A stretch of 64,000 nucleotides of DNA from Lucinisca nassula (Eukaryota; Mollusca; Bivalvia; Lucinida; Lucinidae). The notes beneath the pieces were generated by a model. The model saw only the letters and a list, made by a program, of their open reading frames with translations, searched no databases and had not been told where the DNA came from. The translations under genes and the position numbers were made by a program. Positions 53,764 through 64,000 of this stretch are shown here, piece after piece. Positions within the stretch are counted from its first letter, which is position 1; each line of letters opens with the position of its first letter. The DNA is taken from NCBI GenBank assembly GCA_963580285.1, contig OY757010.1:75310858-75374857 (forward strand). The letters are read 5' to 3'.

Positions 53764-54740
53764 GGCTAGCGATGAAAAAGCAAGCTTTTCGTCGAAAGTT
53801 GAGTACCGTGCTGTAATTAGGTACTTGTATTTAAAAAGGAAAACAGGACAGGAAATACATAGCGAGTTGACCAATGTTTATCGGTCTTCTGCACCATCGT
53901 TTGCACAAGTTAAGGTCTGGGTTGGGGAATTCAAACGCGTTAGAACGTCTTTAGAAGACAAAACCAGGTCTGGACGTCCATCAGATGCCACCAATAAAGA
54001 AATGTGTAACAAAGTACATGTACGGGATGTGGTGTACGCTGGTAGGTGAATTAAGGTGGAAGAAATGGTGAATGCATTGCACATTTCACATGGTAGCGTT
54101 TCAACAATTTTACATGATCGCTTGGGTAAGCGTAAGCTAACAGCCCGTTGGGTCTCAAAATCACTTAGTGAATGCATATGGCAACCAGAGCAACAGTATG
54201 CAACGCATTTTAAAGTGGTTTAGGTCAAAGGAAGATGAGTCCATTATTATGAGCGTGAGAATAAAACTCAAAGTCGCCAGAGTGTAGGGCCGGTGTCATC
54301 GAGGCCAAAGAAGTTCAAAACACAATGTGATGACAACTGTATTTTTGGACGCAATAGGCGTTATTATGTTGGATCTCCTGGCAAAGAAAAGTACAATAAC
54401 CGGTGCGTATTATGCAAATTTGCTCGACCAGCCGTGAAAAATGCCGAGGTAAACTCCCAAAAGGGATTTTGCTCCAGCGTGACAATGCAAGACTCTACAC
54501 TTACAAAATTGCAATGGATGCCGTTGAGCGGAATAGTTAAGAACTAATACCGCACCCCACCTATTCTCCGGACTTAGCTCCCATTACCAAACTTGAAAAA
54601 GGATATTCGTGGACGTCATTTCCGATCCAACGAAAATGTCGTGGTCGGCTGTTGAGGAGTAGGTCGGAGATGGCACTGGAACAGCGTTGGTCCAAGTGTG
54701 TCATTCTAGAGGGCAATTACATAAAAAAGATCGATCTCAC
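53764..54740 (+). pseudogene. Second mariner-family transposase, disrupted
   Basis: Starts MASDEKASFSSKVEYRAVIR and continues KRKTGQEIHSELTNVY, SFAQVKVWVGEFKRVRTSLE and KTRSGRPSDATNKEM (first helix-turn-helix part). After an in-frame stop at 54048 come EEMVNALHISHGSVSTILHD and LGKRKLTARWVSKSLSE. Frameshifted pieces follow: SRPKKFKTQ, FGRNRRYYVGSPGK, TPPTYSPDLAP-like sequence near 54560 and GRHFRSNENVV near 54610, ending near LEGNYIKK. This is the order of a mariner DD34D transposase. Several frameshifts and stops are present and no terminal inverted repeats were found, so it is a relic distinct from the 42.8-kb mariner. Confidence 0.8.
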
Positions 54741-55039
54741 CCAGAAATAAGTTTTAGGCTGTTTTTATTATTGACTCGCCCGCGTACTAGCCTAATAGCT
54801 GATGGTTCACATTCATTTGAAAGATACAAATCGGAGAATGTCAAGGACGCATTTTTATGTGTCAGCTTTGTAAGAAGTGACACAGCAAAGGATGGTCGGA
54901 GCTCTACATAACAAACTTTCCTCATATGTACGAGATTGTTTAAGCTTTCTTTTGTTTTCAGAAAATATATGTTGTATACCATCCTTTTGTGTGCCTAAAA
55001 TTGCTCTTTGTGGTTGGCATATGACAACGTTTTCTGAAG
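54741..55039. other. Unassigned spacer
   Basis: Overlapping 74- and 81-aa frames on opposite strands, unrecognised. Confidence 0.3.
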
Positions 55040-55481
55040 AAAAACGACTTTGATGATTTTGATTTCGAGATTGTAAATTTTCCTTTTTTTTGGACGGTGA
55101 TGTTCCTCGTGCGACATCGTACGGGGTTTATATGTCGCAGTTAATTCGATTCGCTAGAGTGTCTAGTCATGTATCCGACATCAACACTCGTAATAAATTA
55201 TTAACCGCTAAACTTCTCAATCAGGGGTGTCGGTATCACAAACTACGTTAAGCCTTTTCTAAGTTTTATATACGTCATTCTGATTTGGTTTCAAATTTCA
55301 GTATTGGACTTAAAACACTTCTGCAACATGGCCTATCGGAACCCGAATTCTATGGTGACTTAGCATATAAATTTATAAAAATACATGCCTGTAATGACTT
55401 TAGTACCCAATTTCGTAAAATCGTTCGTCGATATATAATGTTTGGTTACATTTTAGTATTCTTTATGTTGGTTGGCGCCTG
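55040..55481 (+). pseudogene. Reverse-transcriptase C-terminal relic (retroelement J)
   Basis: Reads DDFDFEIVNFPF, then after a +2 slip in a T8 run DGDVPRATSYGVYMSQLIRF and ARVSSHVSDINTRNKLLTAK, LLNQGCRYHKLR, an in-frame TAA, AFSKFYIRHSDLVSNFSIGL and KTLLQHGLSEPEFYGDLAYK. It breaks off after IVRRYIMFGY where a longer C-terminus is expected. I associate this sequence style with a reverse-transcriptase ORF abundant in bivalve genomes. Whether it is Penelope-like or another non-LTR class is not settled here. The J 3' region follows directly, which links the orphan J pieces across the window to this element. Confidence 0.7.
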
Positions 55482-55850
55482 ATGCCCCGTCTTTGGTCGG
55501 GCCCTTCGGAGTCTAACTGTTGGTTTTCTTTTGCTCCAGCAATTCTGTTGTTGTATGCTGTCGAGCCCTCAACCTTGTTTCATCTCTGTAGTTTTTTGAT
55601 TTGTATGTTCTCGGAGATGTTACACTGATGAGTTAGGAAGCCTTCATGCGGACTAAACAAAATTAGTGTATACCGCGACAGAGGTAAGGGCGAGGATTAT
55701 GGCCATGTAAAATCGATTTAAGCCCCCCCCCCCCCCCCCCCCCCCAGTGGAATTCTTTCCACTGACCGTTCCAAGGCGGTTCTTCTGTCTGTGGCGGTTT
55801 ATTTATGTTGTTGGTTGTTACTTACTGTGTGTATCACTTGTGTCTTGCTA
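55462..55850 (+). mobile_element. Retroelement J 3' region following the RT relic, with C23 tract
   Basis: GGCGCCTGATGCCCCGTCTT, GTCGAGCCCTCAACC, CACTGATGAGTTAGGAAGCC, TAAAATCGATTTAAG, C23 (55723-55745) and GACCGTTCCAAGGCGGTTCT. The usual terminus is absent. Confidence 0.7.
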
Positions 55851-56354
55851 TAACTACCCTTTTCTTAAAATGAAATAAATCCAGCCTATATAACCAATGA
55901 AATGCACAGCTGGTATTTGATCCTCTATCAAATATTCTGTCCCAAAGTGCTGGTTCCCCGGCTCAGCAATATTTAGTGTTAAGCTACCTATAATACCAAC
56001 TGAAGGCGACTCACCTAAAACACGGACTAATCCAAAATTAAAAGTGCAGTCATGTCTCACTGCGTTTTGAAATACTATAATGATAATTATAACGGTACAA
56101 TCTGTCTTGCCAACCAATGACGGGTACGATAATGACAACGGTACAACCTGTCAAACCTACCTGTAGTGGTTTACTCTTTTACGTCACTGTCAACTTATCT
56201 TCCGACAACAGTAGCTTCTTCTACGACTGATGTTTTCAAATACGCAGTGAAGAAATATGGCCAAACGCATGTTTTCTTGCATGCAGCTACTCCATTGTCA
56301 CGAGCAGCACAGGCTCAGGTGAGAAAGAATGTGCTCTCGCACGGGTTCATATGA
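55851..56354. other. No gene recognised
   Basis: Frames at 55854-56138 (-) and 56166-56354 (+) show no domain. Confidence 0.35.
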
Positions 56355-56624
56355 CATAACGATAACACACGCGCGCGACATGGTGCATTTTTGTACATCT
56401 CCAAAATCGCTAATTTTCTGATGAACAGCCATAATAATTTACCAATTAAAACTGCAACATAGGTGGCGGGTGCTCGTTAGAACCGCCTCGTTGAGGCGGT
56501 TCTAAAGAGTACCCACGTCCTATGTATCGGAGCGAAACTAAAACAACATAATGTATACCCCGTAAACCCCAGATTTCTCTGTACGTATAAAGTGGGGTTT
56601 AGGGGTGTTTATTTCACGGATGAG
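56355..56624 (-). mobile_element. Family-C MITE (subfamily II)
   Basis: CATAACGATAACACACGCGC start, GCTCGTTAGAACCGCCTCGT palindrome arm, TATAAAGTGGGGTTTAGGGG and TTTCACGGATGA end (slightly truncated). Confidence 0.75.
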
Positions 56625-57805
56625 CGTTTGCTGGCCGCCTTTATGGCTCGATTAGTAAAGAAATCTGCATTCAAATGAAAAACGTTCTGCTAGTGGAAAC
56701 GAGGAATATAAGTAATGAAAGAAAAAGAAACAATCGAAATGTAATTTTCTTTCAGAAAATGAGTTTTTCCCTGATTTAACATTGCCAAAGAAGCCGAATC
56801 TATTGTTCAATTATGTAAAATAATCTCTGTTCCTATCGTACACAAGACATTGTGCCGCTGTTTTGATTCTAGGTCAGAAGAGTGATTTAGACTTCATCTA
56901 GTCAATTTCATTGTGATCGATCAACGATCTGAAGTTTCGTTTCAGGAATAATTAAGTTAATGAAAAAGATCAGTGATCAGTGACTGCTAGAATCAACTTC
57001 AAAGAATATCTTCTGTCTCCGATTTTGTATCACAGGGTCTAACTTTTCGAAGAAAAGAGAACGAACATATTATTCGGCCCTCCATAATTTGGTGATTCCA
57101 TGAATCTGTAATTCCGAACTTCCGTAATTCCGTTTTTTAAAGTATGTATCTTGTGCACAACTACTTTTATTCTAGTAAATCAATTGTTTTGATTTTTTTG
57201 CAGGCGTTTCTGTCATGTTCTGAAAATATACATAAACATTGTATTTTTTTCATGAACTTATTTTGTTTTTACTTCTTTTGCGTTTCGAACGTAGTCGTTT
57301 TCAAACTAAAATAGTATTGTGTATACATATAGCGGCAACCCATTTCACCCTAGTAGACCATTCTTTCTGCAACTTTGTAGGTGCTTGCTGATGCATATAT
57401 GCTGTTAGTATATTCATGACGTAATGTTAATTTCGACGTCAATGGCGTGTTAGAAGATGTCAACAACGTTCAGAATGATTGACGTTAGACTCGGGGGCAG
57501 CGTTGAAACTAAGATTACATGGATATAACCACTGAATGAAGCGTACATTTGGTTACTGTACTCTCTCATTTTTTATTATTTTATCACGATAATAATTTTA
57601 GTTCTTCTATTTTTCGTTCAGGACAAGAGAAAGCACTTTCAAGATGGCGTCTATACAGTTTGTGTTTCAGTCGGCTCATGTGTCACTGCGCGTTGGCACG
57701 AACTGTGTGTTAATAGTGAACTGTACTGAGAATTACGTTGATGCAAAATGATCCATCAGCTCTATCACAATGCATTTCCATGTTCTTGAATCAGCCTATT
57801 TTAAA
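56625..57805. other. No gene recognised
   Basis: CAAGATGGCGTC at 57641 has a good start context but opens only ~31 codons. Otherwise AT-rich. Confidence 0.35.
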
Positions 57806-57925
57806 TCGTGGGATTTACAAACCTCGAGAGGTTGAACATCCGATAACGAAACTCGTGCGCAAGCGCAATCATTTCTTTATTTGGATCTTCAACCACCCTC
57901 GGTTTATAAATCCCATGATTAATAA
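57806..57925. repeat. Hairpin
   Basis: GTGGGATTTACAAACCTCGA and GGTTGAACATCC pair imperfectly with GGATCTTCAACC and CCTCGGTTTATAAATCCCA. Confidence 0.65.
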
Positions 57926-58014
57926 ACGCTATATACAGATCCATCTCTAGATTCAGCCAATGTAACGATGATGGAGTCAGGTTAACGTTAGCTATATAGT
58001 TTGGTTTAAGTATC

Positions 58015-58640
58015 AAAGCATATAAAAGTATTGGAGGTCATTTGTAAAGTAGATCAAATCACGAGCACGATTCTAACACTAAAAAGCGACACAAAAAGTT
58101 TGTTGTCTGCTTCAAATTCTCCCAAACTTTCGGCATTGACAGAAGAAATCTCGCTAACACGTTTGACTGTGGCACATGTATTCACATGTTTATCCCTTTT
58201 TATCATATGACGTCGCATTTGAGGGTGTAATAACGCCATGTAATAAATTCGATTGGCCACTAGTGGATTAAAAATGCAAATTAGATAGATATGCACCGTA
58301 ATGTTACATGTACGACGTCCTGAACGACGTCGCTTTTACTTCTGGCGGAATATTGACATTTTTGTGTAAAAACTGGCGAATAAAATGCGTTTTAAATGCC
58401 ATATGATAAATAGGATCTTGCATTCCTGCTCATATATTATAGAATTTATTACACTCTTTTCCTCAACTCGTTTAATAAATTCAATAATACATGGACACCC
58501 ATGTAAGATCCCCTATGTAACGTTCTATGTTGCGAGAAAGTTACGTTACAACGTCTAACGTTTAAGAACATGTAGACCAGTGACCTCATAAAAGGGTGGC
58601 TTTTTTGCGTCATGCTCTTCAGCCAAGTTATTTATTGCAG
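58015..58640 (+). mobile_element. Decayed family-D pieces
   Basis: GGAGGTCATTTGTAAAGTAG to TTTGACTGTGGCACATGTAT, then, after unassigned sequence, ACGTCTAACGTTTAAGAACA with GACCTCATAAAAGGG follow the order of copy 5 with many changes. Confidence 0.5.
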
Positions 58641-59115
58641 ATTCTAACACTGGTCGCCTATATAGCCAGTAGTAAAATCCAGTGATATATTGAGTGATAA
58701 ATCACTGGACGTAAGAGCGCGGGGCGAATAACCGCCTTTTTTATTCCGTTTCCTGACGTCATTCATTGTTACCTTGACGTAAGCTGATGTAACGTCGTTT
58801 TATTGTATCAGTTATAACATGAAAGCAGGTAAACACATGTGATACAGTCAGTTTTATTGGCGGGGTTCTTTTAAATAATGGCGGAAGATAGGGAGAATCT
58901 GATGAAAACAATTGACTTTTAGTATGATAGAAACGAAATAGGTAAGCTCTAGTGCCGTGATTGATTGTTTGATAAAATCAATGTTTGTCGGTCAGTTGTA
59001 GTGGGCAAATCACGAGCGCTAAGAGCGCTCGTGATTTGATCTACTTTTCAACTTACCGATAAACAGTGATTTATCACTCAATAAATCACTGATACATCTG
59101 ATATATTTCTTAAAT
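58641..59115 (-). mobile_element. Family-D palindromic element, copy 6, diverged
   Basis: ATTCTAACACTGGTCGCCTA start, AATAATGGCGGAAGATAGGG, the hairpin with GCAAATCACGAGCGC and GCGCTCGTGATTTGATC, ending TGATATATTTCTTAAA. It is followed by a plus-oriented D end (59116-59155) that SINE-D interrupts. Confidence 0.65.
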
Positions 59116-59155
59116 AAAACACAGTTCCTTTCCGTTGCCTATATAGGCTCGCTGT

Positions 59156-59438
59156 AGGGTGGTTGGGTCTGGCGAAGGTGTCGCGTATCTTATGTTATTG
59201 GGGCGTCCAGTTGATATCGGCTTACAGCTGGGCAAGGTCTGCTATCCTTATAGCAGGTAACGGTAGAAGGGGGATGTTTTCATTTCTTTCCTTTCTTCTC
59301 TTTCCTTCCTTTTCCTCTTTCTTCTCTGTCCTCATTTTGACCTTTTCTACTATCACTTCTGTCTGTTTTCCCTCTTTCTCTGAGAGACGACATAAACTGT
59401 TGTGTTGATGTGTCGTTAAACAACAATACAACAATCAG
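59156..59438 (+). mobile_element. SINE-D with 14-bp target duplication
   Basis: TATAGGCTCGCTGT at 59142-59155 is repeated exactly at 59439-59452. The insert starts AGGGTGGTTGGGTCTGGCGA, has a pyrimidine-rich middle (CCTTTCTTCTCTTTCC) and ends GTGTCGTTAAACAACAATAC AACAATCAG. No clear tRNA boxes. Confidence 0.85.
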
Positions 59439-59549
59439 TATAGGCTCGCTGTGCTAAATTTTCCGTTGGTAACGTAAAAGCGAACAAGGCATCGCATGCG
59501 ATACAAATCCCCTCGCACTAGACAACTTCGTGTGTGGAAAACAATGAAA

Positions 59550-61165
59550 TGGCAAAAGTCCAACTTGCTTGAGATATTATCATATGCAACATTTGTGTAA
59601 AGTTTGTTTAAAATCCATCAATAAATGTACATTCTAGAGTGATGACAATGTTTCTCTAAAAAATAGCCATAGTGACCTTGACTTGAGGCCATGACCACGA
59701 AAGTAGATCTTGCTCAAAGTATTATCATAAGCATCTTTTGTGTGAAGTTATATTAAAATCTGTTAATAAATGTAGGCGGTAGAGTGATGACAAAGTTTTT
59801 CTAAAAATAGCCACAGTGACCTTGACCTTGAGGTCATGACCTTGAAAGTCAAAGCTACTCGAGATATTATCATAAGAAACATTTGTGTGAAGTTCTACTA
59901 AAATCCATCAATAAATGTAGGCGATGAAAAAGTTTTTCTAAAAAAATAGCCACAATGACCTTGACCTTGAAAGTCGAAATAGCTCGAGATATTGTCATAA
60001 GGAACATTTGTGTAAAGTTATATTGAAATTGGTAAAAAAAATGTAAGCGCTAGAGCAATGACAAAGTTTTTCTTAAAATAGCCACAGTGACCTTGACCTT
60101 GAAAGTCAAACTCGCTCGAGGTATTAACATAAGGAACATTTGTGTCAAGTTATATTGAAATCAGTGAAAAAATATAGTCGCTAGAGCGATGACAAAGTTT
60201 TTCTAAAAATAGCCACAGTGACCTTGACCTTGAAAGTCGAAATCGCTCGAGATATTGTCATAAGGAACATTTGTGTGAAGTTCTATTGAAATCGGTGAAG
60301 AAATGTAAGCGCTAGAGCCATGACAAAGATTTTCTAAAAATAGCCACAGTGACCTTGACCTTGAAAGTGGAACTCGCTAGAGATATTAATATAAGGAACA
60401 TTTGTGTGAAGTTATATTGAAATTGGTGAAGAAATTTAGGCGCTAGAGCGATGACAAAGTTTTTTCTAAAAATAACCATAGTGACCATGACCTTGAAAGT
60501 CGAAATGGCTTGAGGATATTTTCATAAGGAACATTTGTGTGATATTATATTGAAATCGGTGAAGAAATATAAGCGCTAGAAGGATGACAAAGTTTTTTTC
60601 TAAAAATAGCCACAGTGACTTTGACCTTGAAAGTGGAACTCGCTAGAGATATTGTCATAAGGAACATTCGTGTGAAGTTATATTGAAATTGGTGAAGAAA
60701 TGTAAGCGCTAGAGCGATGACAAAGTTTTTCTAAAAATAGCCACAGTGACCTTGACCTTGAGGCCTTGACCTTGAAAATCAAACTCGCTCGAGATATTTT
60801 TACAAGAAACATTTGTGTGAAGTTATATTGAAATTGGTGAAAAAATGTAGGCCCTAGAGCGATGACAAAGTTTTTCAAAAAATAGCCACAGTGACCTTGA
60901 CCTTGAGGTAATGACCTTGAAAGTAGAACTCGCTCGAGATATTTTTATAAGGATCAATTGTGTGAAGTTATATTGAAATTGGTGAAGAAATGTAGGCGCT
61001 AGAGCGATGACAAAGTTTTTCTAAAATTAGCCACAGTGACCTTGACCTTGAGGTCATGACCTTGACAGTCGCACTCGCTCGAGATATTGTCATAAGAAAC
61101 GTTCGTGTGAAGTTATATTAAAATCGGTCAAGAAATGTAGGCGCTAGAGCGATGACAAATGTACG
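59550..61165 (+). repeat. Tandem array, ~130-bp unit, ~12 copies, with TGACCTTGACCTTGA motif
   Basis: Unit: AAAGTTTTTCTAAAAATAGC, CACAGTGACCTTGACCTTGA, AAGTCGAACTCGCTCGAGAT, ATTGTCATAAGGAACATTTG, TGTGAAGTTATATTGAAATT and GGTGAAGAAATGTAGGCGCTAGAGCGATGAC (in part). Some units add AGGTCATGACCTTGA. It ends with GTACGTACGTACGGGAC and AATGCTATATCCCC. Confidence 0.9.
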
Positions 61166-61604
61166 TACGTACGGGACAAATGCTATATCCCCTCTCACAA
61201 CTATAAGGTCACGCAGCATTTATATATAAATATATTATATATTTTGTTTTGCTTTTTTTTCACCACCTGCCACAACGTAATGTTTCTGTGGAAACTATTG
61301 CCAAAATACAAAGAAAAAATGTCATATGATATAAGAAAAATGTCACACTCGTGGTCATTTAATATATGGAATTTATAAGACTCACCGAAGGCTCGTTTCA
61401 TAAATATCAGATGAAACTAACCACTCACACGAGAACCTATACTTCGTATATATTTATATACTCTTATATTTTTACTCTTATATTTTTGATTTTTATTCGT
61501 AGTTCATGAATAAAACTGGCTGATTTGAACTAATTCGAATACATTAATCATTAATATAATTGGTTCATCTGAGCAATGTCATGAAGAAGCCTCATTTTGC
61601 CAAT
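61166..61604. other. No gene recognised
   Basis: Begins with the array's end module; then AT-rich. Confidence 0.4.
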
Positions 61605-61672
61605 TGCGAACAACAAAGGTGCAGATCAGCCTGCGGGCATGCGCGCGGGCTGATCAGCACCTTTGTGTTCGC
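61605..61672. repeat. K-type palindrome
   Basis: GCGAACAACAAAGGTGCAGA then TCAGCCTGCGG pairs with CGCGGGCTGATCA and GCACCTTTGTGTTCGC. Confidence 0.65.
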
Positions 61673-63387
61673 TGGTTGGATAGTACAATGCCTCTTGTTT
61701 CTATATTTAAAATTTCAAGTCTACTGATTGGCTGGTTTGTGTCTAACCTTGTCGCAAACCATGAAGAGAGAATTTCTTGTGACCGGAACCGTACAATTTC
61801 CCTTCTGCGCATCAGACAGGTCTGGGAAATTACAAATGCGGAGATTCAGTCATGTAAAATACATAAAGCGAAGCTCAATGGAATATTTCGGAGATAAGGG
61901 GAGTAATTATTATGTTATGGTTACATCAAGTGTTCGAAGAAATGCTTTCATATCCATATGTTTTCACTGGTCCGATTCCAAGTAACACAATTCTCGGTAT
62001 AAAAAAGACAGATATTATGCTGCATGTGATATGGTTTTACAATAACCTATGTACCAACATAAACGTTTTTGCGAGGATAATTTCTTCAAAAATGAGGCAA
62101 AGATACTTATTTAATCAGATTTTGCTTTTTTATGTCAAACGCCAAAGCATATGTGCATGTACATACAAAATCTAGATTATTACATTTTTTCATAAGAGAT
62201 GTAATTGAAAACAGTTTAATAGTCCAATTTTATAAACAGTCAGAAAACTCCATATCAATCAAAGCGCCAAAGGCACTGAAATGACAGATTCTATGAGAAA
62301 ATCAAAACACTGTGAAAACTTACAGACAGCCTTTCTAAAAAGATCTTAAAATTAAAAAAAAATAGTTCTGCAAATTCCATTGTATATGTTTGCAGATGTC
62401 TATACACCGGTGGTATCATGAAATGCCATTCGATGTTTCAAATTTTGGAAAGAAACTATTTACGTTTTCAAAACCAAACATTAAAATTCAAGTTTTAACA
62501 ATACTACTGTCAATTAAGTACATTTTTGTCTGGTCGGTTGTGGATACCTCCCCACAAAAGATTCTCTATTTTTCACAAAGATATCGAAGGAGAAAGACTG
62601 GTCAGTCCAGTACATGAATTCCATTGGCTTGAAGACATTTTTGAGTAAGAACAGCACTATAAACCCGCGCGTAATCCTGCTGGATTAGATATCCCGGATT
62701 CTGAGCGTAAACAAATAAATGAAACCACGTGAAGCCGACGCACTTGATTGATGTAACGTCTCGCTGTTCAGTTAACGTCTCAGCAATGATCTTGAATGTT
62801 CTTAATGTCGCTAGCTACATGCAATAGCTCGACATACCATTTCGCTTATTCCATCCGATATGTCATGCTCTATTACGCACGCGTCGCCTCGGCAGTCCTT
62901 ACACCTATATGTCGAAACATCCCGAAACGACAATCGGCGTGATTCACGCTGAAGTGCGATGTGTCACTGAAACGCATATCACGCGAGTCGCTTAGACGCC
63001 AATATACATGCACGTATTTCATGCACCAGCGTAAGTGTTCCGTACTGTGTCGACGTCTTAATTTTGGTCACGACAGGGACGTGTAGCTCTCAAAAGTGCA
63101 TCGCATAAGGGCGACGAACAGTGTCAGTGCTTATTAGTCGGTAGTTGAAACCCTTTGTTTATCTACATATACAGTGTAGCAGATACCGGCGGAAATCTGC
63201 TTCGCATATGCGTCTGTCGGATTAATCGATCTGGACGTACTGACGTGGTTCTTCCGCTACGTCGACGTCCACTAGCGTCTTCTGTTGATAGTAAGATGTC
63301 GCTCCAACAGACAAATAGATCACACACATTTGGCACCCAAAATCAGAGTCAACGCCATCCGCTTTCCGACCAGCTTCTAATTGTCCA
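61673..63387. other. Mostly unique sequence, no gene called
   Basis: Frames of 75-97 aa (61604-61897, 61728-61985, 61912-62175, 62390-62617, 63155-63391) overlap or are isolated and show no domain. 62700-63150 is richer in CpG than its surroundings but has no supportable exon. Confidence 0.35.
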
Positions 63388-63590
63388 TTAGAAGCCTCCT
63401 TGGTGTAGTGGTTATGCTACTCGCCTTGTAAACCAGGGATCGCAGGATCGATCCCGGAATTCTCCAGACTTTCGGATGTGTCTTTAAACCAAGGTATCTT
63501 CTTGTGTCTTTAAACCGAGGTATCGTCTCCGTATGACCTTAGCTGTTGATGGGACGTAAAACTCAAACACTCACTCACTCACTCACTCAC
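63388..63590 (+). mobile_element. SINE-C, second copy, with internal duplication and target repeat
   Basis: TCTAATTGTCCA (63376-63387) and TCTAACTGTCCA (63591-63602) flank it. A-box-like TGGTGTAGTGGTTATGC; B-box-like GGATCGATCCC. GTGTCTTTAAACC(A/G)AGGTATC is present twice. Tail GGGACGTAAAACTCAAACAC then (ACTC)n. Confidence 0.85.
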
Positions 63591-63602
63591 TCTAACTGTC
63601 CA

Positions 63603-63765
63603 GGGTTTAATGAAAAATGTTGCAATACGTTCTCACTTGATGCTTTTTGAGAACAAAATACAATTTCTTCTTTTCTAGGCACGACCTTACATCACGCATC
63701 AAAAGTTTGATCCTGAACATGTGGTTTCTATCAGTGCTGGTGTGAAGGTGGTACACAGGATCGTT
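63603..63765. other. Unassigned spacer
   Basis: No supportable feature. Confidence 0.3.
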
Positions 63766-64000
63766 GGCCCCCGCCCATCGGGGCTTAAAGAAATAGATGG
63801 GCTGCATGATGCTTCCAAGCAGAGCTGAAACCGACCCGCACACGAGTACTGGTAATCTGCTTAGAGGATCTAAGCCTGCCCAGGCAAAGAGGTTCGAGTC
63901 GGACCGTCCATGCATATAAACCCTATTGGTTTCATTGGGCGGCAGGGCTTGAGAAGTCATTTCATCTCAGTGTCGGGTAAACGTCCCACAAAATTGGAAG
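63766..64000 (+). mobile_element. SINE-B copy 10, cut by the window end
   Basis: CCCGCCCATCGGGGCTTAAA head, GAGGTTCGAGTCGGACC (the closest B-box match among the copies), TTCATTTCATCTCAG-type stretch; the tail lies beyond the window. Confidence 0.85.

Noticed and set aside
55625..55660. CTGATGAG in retroelement J (also on the minus strand near 36330) as a third hammerhead.
   Set aside because: No GAAA follows a closable stem II (the copies read TAAAC, TGAAC or CGAAC) and the stems do not pair. The core requirements fail.

Overview
This 64 kb window looks like gene-poor, repeat-saturated nuclear DNA of an invertebrate, most likely a bivalve mollusc. The points for this are: AT-rich sequence without prokaryotic gene density or ribosome-binding sites; several tRNA-like SINE families ending in a GACGTTAAAC-type tail; many palindromic MITEs; microsatellites; a 200-base assembly gap (N) at 30228-30427; decayed mariner transposases; and a decayed reverse transcriptase of a type I associate with mussel and clam genomes. 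The species cannot be named from the sequence. I see no confident intact host protein-coding gene. The only host-like coding hint is a weak DEP-domain-like exon near 26.23 kb.

Layout. 0-12 kb holds palindromic MITEs, SINE-B and SINE-A copies, pogo-like MITEs and a degenerate tandem array (7.9-9.9 kb) split by one of those MITEs. 12.1-13.4 kb is a ~185-bp tandem array with a hairpin end. It is followed at 13.43-13.68 kb by two hammerhead-ribozyme motifs in tandem, one with a complete catalytic core and one with a damaged core, 208 bp apart. This is the most notable object in the window and looks like a retrozyme. 14-24 kb holds more MITEs, a nested pogo-like pair, a 383-bp foldback (19.85 kb) and a relative of the retrozyme unit between 31-bp direct repeats (20.55 kb). 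24-30 kb is the least repetitive part and has the possible exon. 30-41 kb holds the gap, a long CT/GT microsatellite, SINEs, an inverted MITE pair, several 3' ends of one retroelement and a ~1.5 kb dimeric array (39.1-40.6 kb). 42.76-44.99 kb is a dead mariner carrying a SINE and a Harbinger-like element, each with its target duplication. 49.40-50.50 kb is a 1.1-kb foldback. 53.7-55.9 kb has a second dead mariner, then a reverse-transcriptase relic with the 3' region that recurs elsewhere. 59.55-61.17 kb is a ~130-bp array in which most units carry nuclear-receptor-type half-sites. 61-64 kb is mostly unique and ends in two SINEs.

These elements do not form a pathway. What links them is shared modules. 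One ~38-nt palindrome sits at the centre of at least two MITE families with different ends. A GATCAGA/TCTGATC stem recurs in most of a set of short stand-alone palindromes. SINE-A and SINE-B share an internal block, and five SINE families share a 3' tail. Several tandem-array elements share a core motif and a terminal hairpin module. Family letters used here (C, D, F, G, H, J, K, L, M, P, Q, S, T, U) are local labels, not published names. Boundaries and identities were read by eye, with no alignment or database search.
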